Positions 35,982 to 45,377 of a DNA stretch of 64,000 nt are shown piece by piece. Origin of the DNA: Notoacmeibacter sp. MSK16QG-6 (GTDB lineage: Bacteria > Pseudomonadota > Alphaproteobacteria > Rhizobiales > Rhizobiaceae); the NCBI RefSeq assembly GCF_024158145.1, contig NZ_JAMYXM010000001.1:1302001-1366000 (forward strand), written 5' to 3'. Position numbers and translations under genes: made by a program. The notes under the pieces are model-generated. The model was not told the origin of the DNA and made no database searches. It was given only the letters and a program-made list of their open reading frames with translations. The stretch's first letter is position 1. The number at the start of each line of letters is the position of its first letter.

Positions 35982-37016
35982 TCAGATGTTCTCAGGTGTG
36001 ACGATCTCGAATGGAACCGTGCGCTGGGTGGTCGGTCCCGGCCCGTCGCGTTCGATCTCCTCGATCATCGTTTGCACGAGCATCGCCGACGTGGCCTCAA
36101 GAGGGTGGCAAAGAGCGGCCGTAATCAAACCTTCAGACAGACCCTTGCGTGTTTCGGGGCCGATATCCCGGCAAACGAGCCGGATATTGGCGCGCTTTTC
36201 TTCCGGGGCCTGTCGAAGAGCCCGGAGAATTCCGGATATGCCGCCACCGACAATCAATATCCCGACCAAATCTTCGGTCGTTTCCAACAGCTCCGTCACC
36301 ATGTTGTAAGCCTCGCTGGACTCCTCATGGGTCGGGCGGCTTTCCTCGACGAAGAGCCGCGGTGCGTGTTCGCGCATGTAGGAGCGGAAACTGGCATCGG
36401 CGACGTCCTGGCACTGATAGCGATGATTGCCTATGAAAACCGCTATACGCCCGGACCCCGTCGTCGTTTGCGCGATCAGCCATGCCGCCGTGCGTCCGAG
36501 CTTCCAGTTATCCGCGCCGACATAGGCCGCGCGCTCCGGCGCGGACTGATCTGTAATGTAGGCGATCACCGGCTTGTCCATCTCCCGCAATGCGCCGATC
36601 GTCTGCCCGATGATTGGATGATCGGCCGCGATGATCGCAACGGCATCGCATTCCTTGCCGAGGGCCATAAGGCGGGCTGAAATGTTTTCCGGCGTCAGCA
36701 GATCGACGAAATCGATCAGTGGGTCAATCACCTCATCCCGCCGCTCGCGGCAAGCCGAGACGATCTTCTTGCGGAAGAGCTGATAGAGCTCGCGGTTGGA
36801 TTGCTGCAGCAGAAAACCCAGCCGGTAACTCGGCGCCGTCTTGCGCAGCCGGTCCTCGATGGCGCCCAGACCATAGAAGCCGATCCTCTCGGCAGCGCTT
36901 TGCACACGCTGCATCGTCGTGCCGCGTACCGGCGCCGTACCGCTCAAAATACGGTTAACGGTCGATACCGATACTTCGGCCTCGCGCGCCAGATCGGCGA
37001 TCGTCGGTCGGTTCAT
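35982..37016 (-). CDS. LacI-family regulator of the polyol/inositol cluster
   Basis: 344 residues with the LacI helix-turn-helix (TIADLAREAEVSVSTVNRILSGTAPVRGTTMQRVQSAAERIGF) and a periplasmic-binding-protein-like effector domain. It is divergent from the ABC transporter that heads the inositol cluster. The promoter region between them holds TGAAA-C-TTTCA and GTGTCA-N17-TGACAC repeats. It most likely represses the cluster until an inositol-type inducer binds. Rhizobial inositol operons are more often under RpiR-type IolR, so this LacI control is a local variant. Confidence 0.88.
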   Translation of the reverse strand: MNRPTIADLAREAEVSVSTVNRILSGTAPVRGTTMQRVQSAAERIGFYGLGAIEDRLRKTAPSYRLGFLLQQSNRELYQLFRKKIVSACRERRDEVIDPLIDFVDLLTPENISARLMALGKECDAVAIIAADHPIIGQTIGALREMDKPVIAYITDQSAPERAAYVGADNWKLGRTAAWLIAQTTTGSGRIAVFIGNHRYQCQDVADASFRSYMREHAPRLFVEESRPTHEESSEAYNMVTELLETTEDLVGILIVGGGISGILRALRQAPEEKRANIRLVCRDIGPETRKGLSEGLITAALCHPLEATSAMLVQTMIEEIERDGPGPTTQRTVPFEIVTPENI

Positions 37017-37040
37017 TCAGTCCTTCCTCCATGAACTGAT

Positions 37041-37083
37041 GTGTCATCATGAATGATATATTCTGACACTTCTGAAACTTTCA
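37041..37083. promoter_or_regulatory. LacI operator region before the ABC transporter
   Basis: Two inverted repeats lie side by side: GTGTCA-N17-TGACAC (37041-37069), with ATCAT-GA-ATGAT inside it, and TGAAA-C-TTTCA (37073-37083). They cover the divergent promoter region between the LacI gene and the binding-protein gene. Confidence 0.65.
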
Positions 37084-37174
37084 TACTATTTCCTGTTTCA
37101 AAAAACTCAAGCCGTCGATATGAGTCCAGCTGTTGAAGCCCCATCGGGGAGGTGGGGCAATGGAGGATTTCCAT

Positions 37175-38149
37175 ATGAAAAAGTTGAGCCGCATCGCGGC
37201 ATCCGTTTCTGTCGCCGCCATTGCAGCGTGCGTTTCAACCGCCGTCATGGCAGCCAACATCTTCGTCGTCGGCGGCAAGCCGGACGATCCGTTCTGGTCG
37301 CGCGTCAAGATGGGCGCCGAAGACGCCGGCAAAGTGGCTGAGGCACAGGGCGGCTCGGTCACCTGGCTGGGTCCGCAGAACTACGATAATCTCGGCCCGG
37401 ACGCCGCCGAGCTGATACGCCAGGCCATCGACCAGGGCGCTGACGCCATTGTCGGTCCCGACTGGGTTCCCGAAGCAATGGACCCCGCTTTCAAAGCGGT
37501 TGTCGATGCCGGTATTCCACTCGTCATCTATAATGCCGGCGGCATCGAAGCGGCCGACAAGCTCGGCGCGTTGAACTATGTCGGCGCGGTCGATTACAAA
37601 TCCGGCTTTGCCGGCGGCGAGTATCTCGGCAAGGCCGGTCATCAGAACGGCGCCTGCGTCAACACTCTGCCTGGCGCCGCCAACATCGAAGCCTTCTGTA
37701 GCGGCTTTAACGATGGGCTTGAATCGACAGGCGGCAAAGGCTCTGTCCTGCAGCTTCCGGCGACGGCCTATGGCAATGCAACCGCTGTGGCGCAGGCCGT
37801 GCGCGCGCATCTGCTGCAGAATCCGGACATTGACGCGATGTTCGCCATTGGCGGCGGTGACACCAATGCCACCGTCAGCGGCATCGCCCAGGCCGGCAAG
37901 TCTGGCCAGGTTTTCGTCTGCGGCATGAACTTCGATGACTCCATTCTGGACAACATCCAGCAGGGTACGCAGGCTTGCGCCGTGGATCAGCAGGGTTACC
38001 AGCAAGGCTTCTTCGCTGTTTCGATCCTCAACAACTACGTCAATTACGGCGTGACGATCCCGACGCGCGAAATCCTCACCGGACCTGGCGTTGTCGACTC
38101 AAGCAATGTCGAACTCGTGATCGAAGGCGTCAAAGCAGGCGCCCGCTAG
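37175..38149 (+). CDS. Sugar/inositol ABC transporter periplasmic binding protein
   Basis: 324 residues with a signal peptide (KKLSRIAASVSVAAIAACVSTAVMA) and a type I periplasmic-binding fold of the ribose/fructose/inositol class (FVVGGKPDDPFWSRVKMGAEDAG). The start at 37175 has GGAGG 8 bases upstream; in-frame starts at 37133 and 37160 would precede the signal peptide. It captures the substrate for the two downstream permeases. The linked genes argue for an inositol or inositol derivative as ligand. Confidence 0.88.
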   Translation: MKKLSRIAASVSVAAIAACVSTAVMAANIFVVGGKPDDPFWSRVKMGAEDAGKVAEAQGGSVTWLGPQNYDNLGPDAAELIRQAIDQGADAIVGPDWVPEAMDPAFKAVVDAGIPLVIYNAGGIEAADKLGALNYVGAVDYKSGFAGGEYLGKAGHQNGACVNTLPGAANIEAFCSGFNDGLESTGGKGSVLQLPATAYGNATAVAQAVRAHLLQNPDIDAMFAIGGGDTNATVSGIAQAGKSGQVFVCGMNFDDSILDNIQQGTQACAVDQQGYQQGFFAVSILNNYVNYGVTIPTREILTGPGVVDSSNVELVIEGVKAGAR

Positions 38150-38192
38150 GGCCGGAAAGGCTTTCGGCTCCGATGCCGCATATCGGCTAACA

Positions 38193-38229
38193 GAGAGGCC
38201 GCCCGCACCCTTCGACGGTGCGGCCTCTC
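38193..38229 (+). repeat. Stem-loop between binding protein and permease genes
   Basis: GAGAGGCCGC / GCGGCCTCTC with alternative inner pairing, 43 bases after the binding-protein stop and without a U-tract. Hairpins here commonly protect the upstream message, giving more binding protein than permease. Confidence 0.6.
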
Positions 38230-38301
38230 CCGAACACCCATAATCCCCTGATTGCGCGCGCCCTATGGCATGTCGCGCATGAATGAATAGGCGGACGATC
38301 A

Positions 38302-39315
38302 ATGCCATCTAAAAGTGGATCAAACAGGATGTCGCTGGGCGCGATCGCAATAAGACCCGAGACCGCATCGGTCGTCGGCCTGGTCGTGGTCTACATCTTT
38401 TTTGCAGCCTTCGGCGGCGCCGCTTTTATCGGTGCGCCCGGCTGGTCGAGCTGGCTGAATATTGCCGCCGAAGTCGGAATCATTGCGCTGCCCGTCGGCC
38501 TTCTGATGATCTCCGGCGAATTCGATATTTCGGTCGGATCGATCGTTCCGGCGGCCTCGATGACGGCCGCCATCATCTCCGGCCATTACGACTGGCCCGC
38601 CTATGTCGGCATACTCGGCGGCCTCGGGGTCGGCGCATTGGTCGGTTATGTGAACGGCTTTCTCGTCACCCGCACGGCAATTCCATCTCTCATCGTCACG
38701 ATCGGCACGATGTTTGTCGTGATGGGGCTGACGCTCGGTCTTGCCGTCCTCATCAAGGGTTCGACGAGCGTCTCCTACGTTCCCGATCCAATCACCAAGA
38801 GCCTGCTGGGCCATTTCATCAACGGCATGTTCAACGTCTCGATCATCTGGTGGATCGCCTTCGCCGTCGCGTTTTATTATTTCCTCCACATCTCGCCGAT
38901 GGGAAACTGGGTTTTCGCGATCGGCGGAGACCGTGAAACAGCCCGCAATGCAGGTATCCCGACAAGACAGCTCACAGTCGGCCTTTACATACTTTCAGGC
39001 CTGGCGGCCGCCTTCGTCGGTATCGCGCAGCTCATGACCTATCAGAGCGCGCAGGTCGCGGGCGGGCAGGCCTTCATCTTCAATTCGATCATGTGTGTCG
39101 TGATAGGCGGCGTGCTCCTGACTGGCGGCGCCGGGTCGGTTATCGGCATCGTCCTCGGCACGATGACCTTCGCCGTTGTGAACCAGGGGATCTTCTTCTC
39201 CGGGCTCGATTCCAACATCGGGTCGATCATCATCGGCGCGTTGCTGCTGGCGGCCGTGCTTTCCAACGACGGTTTCCGGGCGCTCGCTCTGCGCTACGCG
39301 ACAAAGAAGAAGTGA
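38302..39315 (+). CDS. ABC transporter permease (RbsC/FrcC family), first
   Basis: 337 residues, about eight to ten transmembrane segments, with the BPD_transp_2 signature GEFDISVGSIVPAASM. It forms half of the inner-membrane channel. It is followed 10 bases later by a clearly homologous second permease, so the transporter probably uses a heterodimeric channel rather than the usual homodimer. Confidence 0.9.
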   Translation: MPSKSGSNRMSLGAIAIRPETASVVGLVVVYIFFAAFGGAAFIGAPGWSSWLNIAAEVGIIALPVGLLMISGEFDISVGSIVPAASMTAAIISGHYDWPAYVGILGGLGVGALVGYVNGFLVTRTAIPSLIVTIGTMFVVMGLTLGLAVLIKGSTSVSYVPDPITKSLLGHFINGMFNVSIIWWIAFAVAFYYFLHISPMGNWVFAIGGDRETARNAGIPTRQLTVGLYILSGLAAAFVGIAQLMTYQSAQVAGGQAFIFNSIMCVVIGGVLLTGGAGSVIGIVLGTMTFAVVNQGIFFSGLDSNIGSIIIGALLLAAVLSNDGFRALALRYATKKK

Positions 39316-39325
39316 GGACGGTTTG

Positions 39326-40339
39326 ATGGATATCATGTCGGCTTTTATACGCCGTCCGGCGACTGCCTCGGTCCTCAGCCTGATCGGCGTGCTGCTCTTC
39401 TACTTCATTTTCGGCGGCGTAGACCTCGAAAAGCTTGGCGGCGCCGCCAGCTGGCTCAACTACGCCGCTCGGATCGGCATCGTTGCGATCCCCGTCGGCC
39501 TTTTGATGATCTCCGGCGAGATCGATATTTCCATCGGCGCGATGATCCCGGCCGGCGCGATGGCGACCGCCATCATCTCGGGCTATTACGGGCTGCCGAT
39601 CATCTTCGGTATTCTGGGAGCGCTCGGAATCGGCGTGATCGTCGGTCTCATCAATGGCGTCCTCGCCGTGCGCACCACCGTGCCGACGCTGATCATCACG
39701 TTAGGCACGCTCATCGCCATGCAGGGCATCGTGCTGGCGGGCTCCGTCATTCTTACCGGCAACGCCTCTGTGCCGCTGAGCGCGCCGGACTGGGCCAAGA
39801 CGCTGTTCGGCCAGCTTATCTTCGGCGGCAGTCATCAAGTCGTGATCATCTGGTGGCTTGCCTTCACGCTACTGGGCTGGTTCATCCTGCACCAATCCCG
39901 TTTCGGAAACTGGATCTTCGCCATGGGCGGCGACAAGGTCAGCGCCCGCAATGCCGGCATTCCGGTGGACCGTTTTACCATACTGCTCTTCGTGCTCACC
40001 GCGACATCGGCGTCCTTCGTCGGCATGTGCCACGCCATCCTCTTCAATTCGGCGCAGGTTTCCGGCGGCATGAACGACATCTTCAACATCATCGCCAGCG
40101 TCGTGGTCGGCGGCGTGCTGCTGTCCGGCGGGTTCGGGTCGGTTCCCGGCATATTCATCGGAACCATAACCTTCGCCATCGTCAATAAGGGCATCGATTT
40201 CACAGACATCGATCGAAACTGGTCGAGCCTGATCATCGGCGTGATGCTGTTGGCCGCAGTGCTGATGAACAATCGTTTTCGCAACATGGCGCTGAACTAC
40301 GTGCCGCGGAAAAAGGACAAGGGAGGGTCAGCGAAATGA
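39326..40339 (+). CDS. ABC transporter permease (RbsC/FrcC family), second
   Basis: 337 residues from the ATG at 39326, with GAGGA 7 bases upstream (a TTG just before it is in frame but less likely). It has the same fold and motif ([16 protein letters not shown]) as the preceding permease and aligns along its length, so the pair looks like an old duplication. It overlaps the ATPase gene by ATGA. Confidence 0.9.
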   Translation: MDIMSAFIRRPATASVLSLIGVLLFYFIFGGVDLEKLGGAASWLNYAARIGIVAIPVGLLMISGEIDISIGAMIPAGAMATAIISGYYGLPIIFGILGALGIGVIVGLINGVLAVRTTVPTLIITLGTLIAMQGIVLAGSVILTGNASVPLSAPDWAKTLFGQLIFGGSHQVVIIWWLAFTLLGWFILHQSRFGNWIFAMGGDKVSARNAGIPVDRFTILLFVLTATSASFVGMCHAILFNSAQVSGGMNDIFNIIASVVVGGVLLSGGFGSVPGIFIGTITFAIVNKGIDFTDIDRNWSSLIIGVMLLAAVLMNNRFRNMALNYVPRKKDKGGSAK

Positions 40340-41160
40340 CCGAAAAAACAGCGGTTCTGGAACTGCGCAACGTCAACAAGTCCTTCGGGCCGATCGACGT
40401 TCTGCACGATATCTCCCTGAAGGTGAATGCGGGCGAAGTGCTCTGCCTTCTCGGCGACAATGGCGCCGGCAAGTCGACACTGATCAAGACGCTTGCCGGT
40501 GTTCACAAGCCGACATCTGGCGAGATGTTCATGGATGGCGAAAAGGTCTCGTTCGAACGGCCGAAAGACGCGGCCGATCGCGGTATCGCGACGGTTCACC
40601 AGTTCGGCGGCACCTTTCCGCTGATGACCATCGGCCGCTCGTTTTTTGTCGGCGTCGAGCCGACCAAACGGATCGGACCGTTCAGAATCTTCGATCGCAA
40701 GACAGCCAACGAGACGGCGGTCAAAGCGGTGCAGGAATTCGGCATCACCCGCATCGACGATGGCGACCGGCTGATCGGCGGCCTGTCGGGCGGTGAACGC
40801 CAGTCGCTGGCCATCGCTCGCGCCGTCCATTTCGGTGCGCGAGTCCTTATTCTGGACGAGCCGACCGCCGCGCTCGGGGTCAAGCAGGCATCGCACGTTC
40901 TGCGCATCGTTCTGGAAGCCAAAAAGCGCGGGCTGGCCGTGATCTTCATCACGCACCAGGTGACGCACGCCATGGCGGTCGGCGACCATTTCGCCGTTCT
41001 GATCCGCGGCGCTCTGGCAGCGAACTTCATGCGCGGCGAGAAGTCGCGAGAGGAGATCACCGATCTGATGGCCGGCGGCGAAGCCTTGGCGGACCTCGAT
41101 ACCGAGATCGAAAGCCACATGGAAACCCACGAGGGACACCCCCCGCCGCCCGCGCACTGA
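40336..41160 (+). CDS. ABC transporter ATPase (FrcA-like, single domain)
   Basis: 274 residues with Walker [13 protein letters not shown], signature [14 protein letters not shown], Walker [12 protein letters not shown] and the H-loop ITHQV. Unlike RbsA or MglA it has one nucleotide-binding domain, as in the fructose system FrcA. It energises uptake by the two permeases. The tail beyond residue 245 is acidic and His/Pro rich. Confidence 0.92.
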   Translation: MTEKTAVLELRNVNKSFGPIDVLHDISLKVNAGEVLCLLGDNGAGKSTLIKTLAGVHKPTSGEMFMDGEKVSFERPKDAADRGIATVHQFGGTFPLMTIGRSFFVGVEPTKRIGPFRIFDRKTANETAVKAVQEFGITRIDDGDRLIGGLSGGERQSLAIARAVHFGARVLILDEPTAALGVKQASHVLRIVLEAKKRGLAVIFITHQVTHAMAVGDHFAVLIRGALAANFMRGEKSREEITDLMAGGEALADLDTEIESHMETHEGHPPPPAH

Positions 41161-41231
41161 CGAACGCGTCGTGTCCGCCCCGATAGGTGAGATGCGCCGA
41201 TCCTCAGCAATCGAATCTGGAGACGTACCCC

Positions 41232-42140
41232 ATGAAGATCGCCCTCGACCCGTACATGCATCGTCACCTGCCGCTGGAGGACATTCCTTCCAAGGTGGCG
41301 GAGCTCGGCTATGAGTGGATCGAGCTGTCGCCACGCGGCGACTTTCTCGAATGGTTCAAGGCGCCGCGGGTTTTCCCGGACCGGATAAAGAGCTTCAAGA
41401 AAGCTCTTTCCGACGCCAATGTCGGCATCGCCTCGCTACTGCCGATGTATCGCTGGGCCTCAAATGACGAGGAAGAGCGCAAGGCTGCCGTCCGGCACTG
41501 GAAGCGTGCCATCGAAATCGCTGTTGAGATGGGCGTCGACACAATGAATTCGGAGTTCGGCCGCGGTCCGCATCCCGACAAGGGCACCTGCTATTGCTGC
41601 CACACCGGATCGATGATCGAGGCCTGTGAGGATGCCTGGTGGCGCTCGATGGAAGAGCTCGTGCCAATCTTCGAGAAGGAAGGCATCAATCTGCATATCG
41701 AGCCGCATCCGGAAGACTGGGTTGAGACGCTTCAGCCCTCGGTCGATCTCATCCGGACGGTGAACAGCGAACGGGTGAAGTTCCTCTACTGCACGCCGCA
41801 TACCTTTTATTTCGGGGACGACACCAAGGCGATGCTGCGTGAATGCGCCGATGTGCTGGCGCATGTGCATATTGCCGACACGTTCAATCACAAGGGCTCG
41901 TCGGGCCTACGCTATATCGTCAATCCGCCCGGTTCGACGGCGCGCGTTCACCAGCATCTCAATATTGGGCAAGGCGAGGTGCCCTGGGACGAATTCTACA
42001 AGACGCTGGCGGAGATCGGTTTCGACGGGATCATGACGGCCTGCGTCTTTGCCTGGGAAGAGAAGGCGGACGAGTCCGGCCGTTTCATGCGCTCCGAAAT
42101 GCAGCGCCTTGTCGATCAATACTTCAAACAGGAAGCGTGA
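41232..42140 (+). CDS. Xylose-isomerase-like TIM barrel (sugar/inosose isomerase), first
   Basis: 302 residues of the AP-endonuclease 2/xylose-isomerase-like superfamily. Candidate metal ligands are Glu in MNSEFGRGP, Glu/His in [10 protein letters not shown], His in YCTPHTFY and His in [12 protein letters not shown]. Family members in such clusters epimerise or isomerise keto-sugars or keto-inositols. It opens the enzyme part of the cluster and is one base away from the iolG-like gene. It is not close to classical IolE or IolI in its motifs, so the substrate is open. Confidence 0.78.
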   Translation: MKIALDPYMHRHLPLEDIPSKVAELGYEWIELSPRGDFLEWFKAPRVFPDRIKSFKKALSDANVGIASLLPMYRWASNDEEERKAAVRHWKRAIEIAVEMGVDTMNSEFGRGPHPDKGTCYCCHTGSMIEACEDAWWRSMEELVPIFEKEGINLHIEPHPEDWVETLQPSVDLIRTVNSERVKFLYCTPHTFYFGDDTKAMLRECADVLAHVHIADTFNHKGSSGLRYIVNPPGSTARVHQHLNIGQGEVPWDEFYKTLAEIGFDGIMTACVFAWEEKADESGRFMRSEMQRLVDQYFKQEA

Positions 42141-42141
42141 G

Positions 42142-43164
42142 ATGACTGTCAGGATCGGTGTCATCGGCACGGGTATGATCGGTCAGGATCATATTCGGCG
42201 TCTGACCAAAGTTCTCTCCGGGGTCGATGTTGTCGCGGTGAACGATATCGATAGCAGCCGCGCCGCTTCGGCCGCGCCTGCCGGCGCGGAGATATTCGAT
42301 ACGCCGCAGGAGCTGATCCGGTCGGACAAGGTCGATGCCATCGTCATCTGCTCATGGGGACCGGCACACGAAGAACAGCTGCTGGAATGCATCGCTGTCG
42401 GCAAGCCGGTCTTCTGCGAAAAGCCTCTTGTCACATCCGAAGCGTCGGCCATGCGTGTGATGGAAGCAGAGGTCGGATACGGCCGCCGTCTCGTGCAAGT
42501 CGGGTTTATGCGGCGCTTCGATGCGGATTACCGCCGGCTCAAGGCAGTCGTCGATGGCGGCACGCTCGGCGCGCCCCTGATGTTCCACTCCGTTCATCGC
42601 AATGCCTCGGTTCCCGCCGGGCTTTACACGTCCGATATGCCGCTGAACGATACGCTGGTGCATGACGCCGATGTTTCGCGCTGGCTTCTCGATGACGAAA
42701 TCGCGGGTGTCGAAGTGCGCCTTCCCCGCCGGTCACGTCAGGGCGGTGAGCTACGCGATCCGCATTTCGTCCTGCTGCATATGGCAGGTGGTGCGATCGT
42801 CGATGTCGAGATCTCTGTCAACATTGCCTATGGCTATGACATCCGTGGCGAGCTGAGCTGCGAAACCGGCGTTGCCGCGCTGCCGAACCGCCCCTCCCCC
42901 GTCGTCTCCGACGCCAGCGGCATCAGACAATTCATCCCGACGGATTGGCGCGAGCGCTTTATCGAAGCTTACGATCAGGAATTTCGGGAGTGGATCGTCG
43001 CCGCCGGCGACGGCACCGCAACGGGACCGAGCACATGGGACGGTTATGCGGCGACGCTCGTCGCCGACGCCGCATTGCGGGCCGTCGCATCCGGCAAGCT
43101 CGAAGCGATCACCATGCGCGATAAGCCGGCTCTTTATTCGCAGAGCATGGCGCAAGCCGCCTGA
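42142..43164 (+). CDS. iolG: myo-Inositol 2-dehydrogenase-like (Gfo/Idh/MocA)
   Basis: 340 residues with the Rossmann motif [17 protein letters not shown], catalytic Lys94 in CEKP, and Asp170/His174 in NDTLVHD, as in IolG. It oxidises myo-inositol (or a stereoisomer) to the 2-keto form with NAD+. The start follows the preceding stop by one base. Of the three Gfo/Idh proteins here it best matches canonical inositol dehydrogenase. Confidence 0.82.
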   Translation: MTVRIGVIGTGMIGQDHIRRLTKVLSGVDVVAVNDIDSSRAASAAPAGAEIFDTPQELIRSDKVDAIVICSWGPAHEEQLLECIAVGKPVFCEKPLVTSEASAMRVMEAEVGYGRRLVQVGFMRRFDADYRRLKAVVDGGTLGAPLMFHSVHRNASVPAGLYTSDMPLNDTLVHDADVSRWLLDDEIAGVEVRLPRRSRQGGELRDPHFVLLHMAGGAIVDVEISVNIAYGYDIRGELSCETGVAALPNRPSPVVSDASGIRQFIPTDWRERFIEAYDQEFREWIVAAGDGTATGPSTWDGYAATLVADAALRAVASGKLEAITMRDKPALYSQSMAQAA

Positions 43165-43191
43165 AGAAACGGGCCGAAGTGGAGCCAAGCC

Positions 43192-44364
43192 ATGATCAAC
43201 GGTGAAAAGAGCTTCGACAGACCTCTGCGCTGGGGCATGGTCGGCGGCGGCCGGACAGGCCAGGTGGGTTATAAGCACCGTACCGGAGCGCTTCGGGACG
43301 GCAATTACCGGCTCGTGGCCGGCGCGTTCGACCTCGACGCCAAACGCGGCCGCGATTTCGGCATTCGTCTGGGAGTCGATGCAGACCGTTGTTATGCCAC
43401 CTATCAGGAGATGATCGCGGGCGAGCGTGACCGCGATGATGGGTTGGAAGCCGTTTCGGTGGCCACACCCAATTTCACCCACTACGAGATCACAAAGGCT
43501 CTGCTCGAAGCCGGCATTCATGTCATCTGCGAAAAGCCTCTCTTCTTCACCGTCGAAGAGTGCGACGAGATCGCTCGGCTCGCCGATGAGAAGGGTCTGA
43601 TTGTCGGCGTCACTTATGGTTATACCGGCCATCCGCTGGTCTATCAGATGGCCGCGATGGTGGCGAAGGGCATGCTTGGCGAGATCCGTATCGTCGATCT
43701 GGAATATACCCATGGCTTCAACGCCGGCGACGATACCGATGCGTCCGAAGCCCAGAAATGGCGAACCGATCCTTCCAAATCGGGTTCAACCTTCGTTCTT
43801 GGAGATATCGGCACACATCTCCACTACCTGTCGGAGATCGTGCTGCCTCATCTGAAGATCGAGAAGCTGCTCTGCGATCGCAAGGCGTTCATACCGTCAC
43901 GCGAACCGCTCGAAGACCATGCAACGGTTCTGATGCATTACGACAATGGGGCGCGGGGCCGTCTGTGGGTGAGTTCGGTCGATGCCGGCAATATGGGAAG
44001 CCAGCGCTACCGCTTCGTCGGTTCGAAGGCCTCTGTTTCATGGAGCGACAGCCGGCCCAATGAGCTGATCTACGAAATTCAGGGCGAACCGGCGCAGGTT
44101 CTGCATCACGGCATGCCCTATCTGGAAGACGAAAGCCTTGCGGTCGACCGCATGGGCGCTCTGCATACCGAAGGTCTCGGCGACAGCTGGGCCAACATCT
44201 ATCTATGGATCGCCGAAGCGATCGACGCGAAGAAGCGTGGCGACGAAGCCTTCCTCGGCACACACCATTACCCCGGCATTAAGGCGGGCACCGAGGGTGT
44301 CCGCTGGCTCCAGAACTGTGTCCGCTCGGCCGAAAGCGGCTCTGCCTGGATCGACTACCGATAA
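43192..44364 (+). CDS. Gfo/Idh/MocA oxidoreductase, 3-keto-glycoside type
   Basis: 390 residues, longer than IolG. Rossmann motif GMVGGGRTGQVGYKHR, catalytic Lys115 in CEKP, and an extended C-terminal half with EGLGDSWANIYLWIAEAI. Its length and pattern resemble dehydrogenases that oxidise intact glycosides or anhydrosugars at C3 (for example levoglucosan dehydrogenase and DgpA-type enzymes), usually paired with a TIM-barrel partner such as the next gene. The presence of this pair suggests a substrate beyond free inositol. GGAG lies before the ATG. Confidence 0.78.
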   Translation: MINGEKSFDRPLRWGMVGGGRTGQVGYKHRTGALRDGNYRLVAGAFDLDAKRGRDFGIRLGVDADRCYATYQEMIAGERDRDDGLEAVSVATPNFTHYEITKALLEAGIHVICEKPLFFTVEECDEIARLADEKGLIVGVTYGYTGHPLVYQMAAMVAKGMLGEIRIVDLEYTHGFNAGDDTDASEAQKWRTDPSKSGSTFVLGDIGTHLHYLSEIVLPHLKIEKLLCDRKAFIPSREPLEDHATVLMHYDNGARGRLWVSSVDAGNMGSQRYRFVGSKASVSWSDSRPNELIYEIQGEPAQVLHHGMPYLEDESLAVDRMGALHTEGLGDSWANIYLWIAEAIDAKKRGDEAFLGTHHYPGIKAGTEGVRWLQNCVRSAESGSAWIDYR

Positions 44365-44378
44365 AGATCCTCCCCCCT

Positions 44379-44407
44379 GGGGCGCACTTCGGTGCGCCCC
44401 TCTTTTA
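44379..44407 (+). terminator. Terminator-like hairpin inside the inositol cluster
   Basis: Perfect 9-bp stem GGGGCGCAC / GTGCGCCCC with a TTCG tetraloop, followed by TCTTTTA, between the second dehydrogenase gene and the next TIM-barrel gene. It should cut transcription part-way, setting lower expression downstream or marking an operon boundary. Confidence 0.8.
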
Positions 44408-44420
44408 GGAATCGAATACG

Positions 44421-45362
44421 ATGAAACTCTCGATCTGCACCGACGTGATGGGCGACCTCTCCTTTACCGACATGCTCGACAAATGTGTCGAACTCGGTGT
44501 GGAAGGCATTGAAATGACCGGAGGCGGTTGGTCGAAAGGTCCGCATTTCCGGGCCGATGAACTGCTGGCCGACAAGGGCCTGCTGAAATCGAAGCTCAAG
44601 GAGATCGAGGCGCGCGGTCTTGAGATCGCGGCGCTGAACTGCTCGGCCAATCCGCTCGATCCGGGCGATATGGGCAAACGTCATCGCAAGGAGATGGAGG
44701 AAACCGTCCACCTGGCTGGCGAGATCGGCGTCAAGAAAATCGTCACCATGTCCGGTCTTCCGGAAGCGGCGCCCGGAGATATCGTTCCGAACTGGCTCGT
44801 CTATACGAAGAGCTGGCCGGACGAGATGCCCGAGCGCGATCGTTATCAATGGGAAGACCGGGCTTTTCCGCTCTGGCATGATCTGGTGAAGCTGGCCGAC
44901 GAAGCCGGCGTGGAAAAATACGCGCTGGAGAACTTCTCCGCCATGCTCGTCTGGAACCCGGAAACACTGTTCCGGCTGCGCAATGAGGTCGGCTCCAAGG
45001 TCGGCATGAACCTCGATCCCTCGCATCTGTTCTGGAAGGGCGCATGTCCGATCGCCGTCGCCCGTGCGCTGGGCGATGCGATCCATCACGTTCACGGCAA
45101 GGATACCCGCATCGAGCGCGGCCTGGCCGACGTCAACGGCCTTTTGGAACTGAAGGATGTCACCGATGTCGCCAATCGCAGCTGGAACTATGTCGCAGTG
45201 GGCGCCGGCCACGATCTGCAATGGTGGAAGGAGTTTTTCTCCATCGTCGGCATGATGGGTTATGACGGCTGGGTCAGCCTTGAGATGGAAGATTTCACCA
45301 TGTCTACCGAGGCCGGCATTCAATCATCCATCGATGCGCTTCAGGCCACCATCATTCGCTGA
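44421..45362 (+). CDS. Xylose-isomerase-like TIM barrel, second (3-keto-glycoside type)
   Basis: 313 residues. Metal-ligand positions typical of the family are seen in YALENFSAM, NLDPSHLFWKG and HHVHGKDTRI. The NLDPSHLFW pattern is shared with partners of glycoside 3-dehydrogenases, which eliminate or isomerise 3-keto-glycosides. It directly follows the terminator-like hairpin and has AGGA before the ATG. Together with the preceding dehydrogenase it may release an inositol or sugar from a conjugate. Confidence 0.78.
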   Translation: MKLSICTDVMGDLSFTDMLDKCVELGVEGIEMTGGGWSKGPHFRADELLADKGLLKSKLKEIEARGLEIAALNCSANPLDPGDMGKRHRKEMEETVHLAGEIGVKKIVTMSGLPEAAPGDIVPNWLVYTKSWPDEMPERDRYQWEDRAFPLWHDLVKLADEAGVEKYALENFSAMLVWNPETLFRLRNEVGSKVGMNLDPSHLFWKGACPIAVARALGDAIHHVHGKDTRIERGLADVNGLLELKDVTDVANRSWNYVAVGAGHDLQWWKEFFSIVGMMGYDGWVSLEMEDFTMSTEAGIQSSIDALQATIIR

Positions 45363-45377
45363 GCGGAGAGAGCCATC

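Noticed and set aside
42751-43713. 320-codon open frame on - strand opposite the dehydrogenase genes
   Set aside because: Shadow of two genes with intact Gfo/Idh motifs; no start signal.
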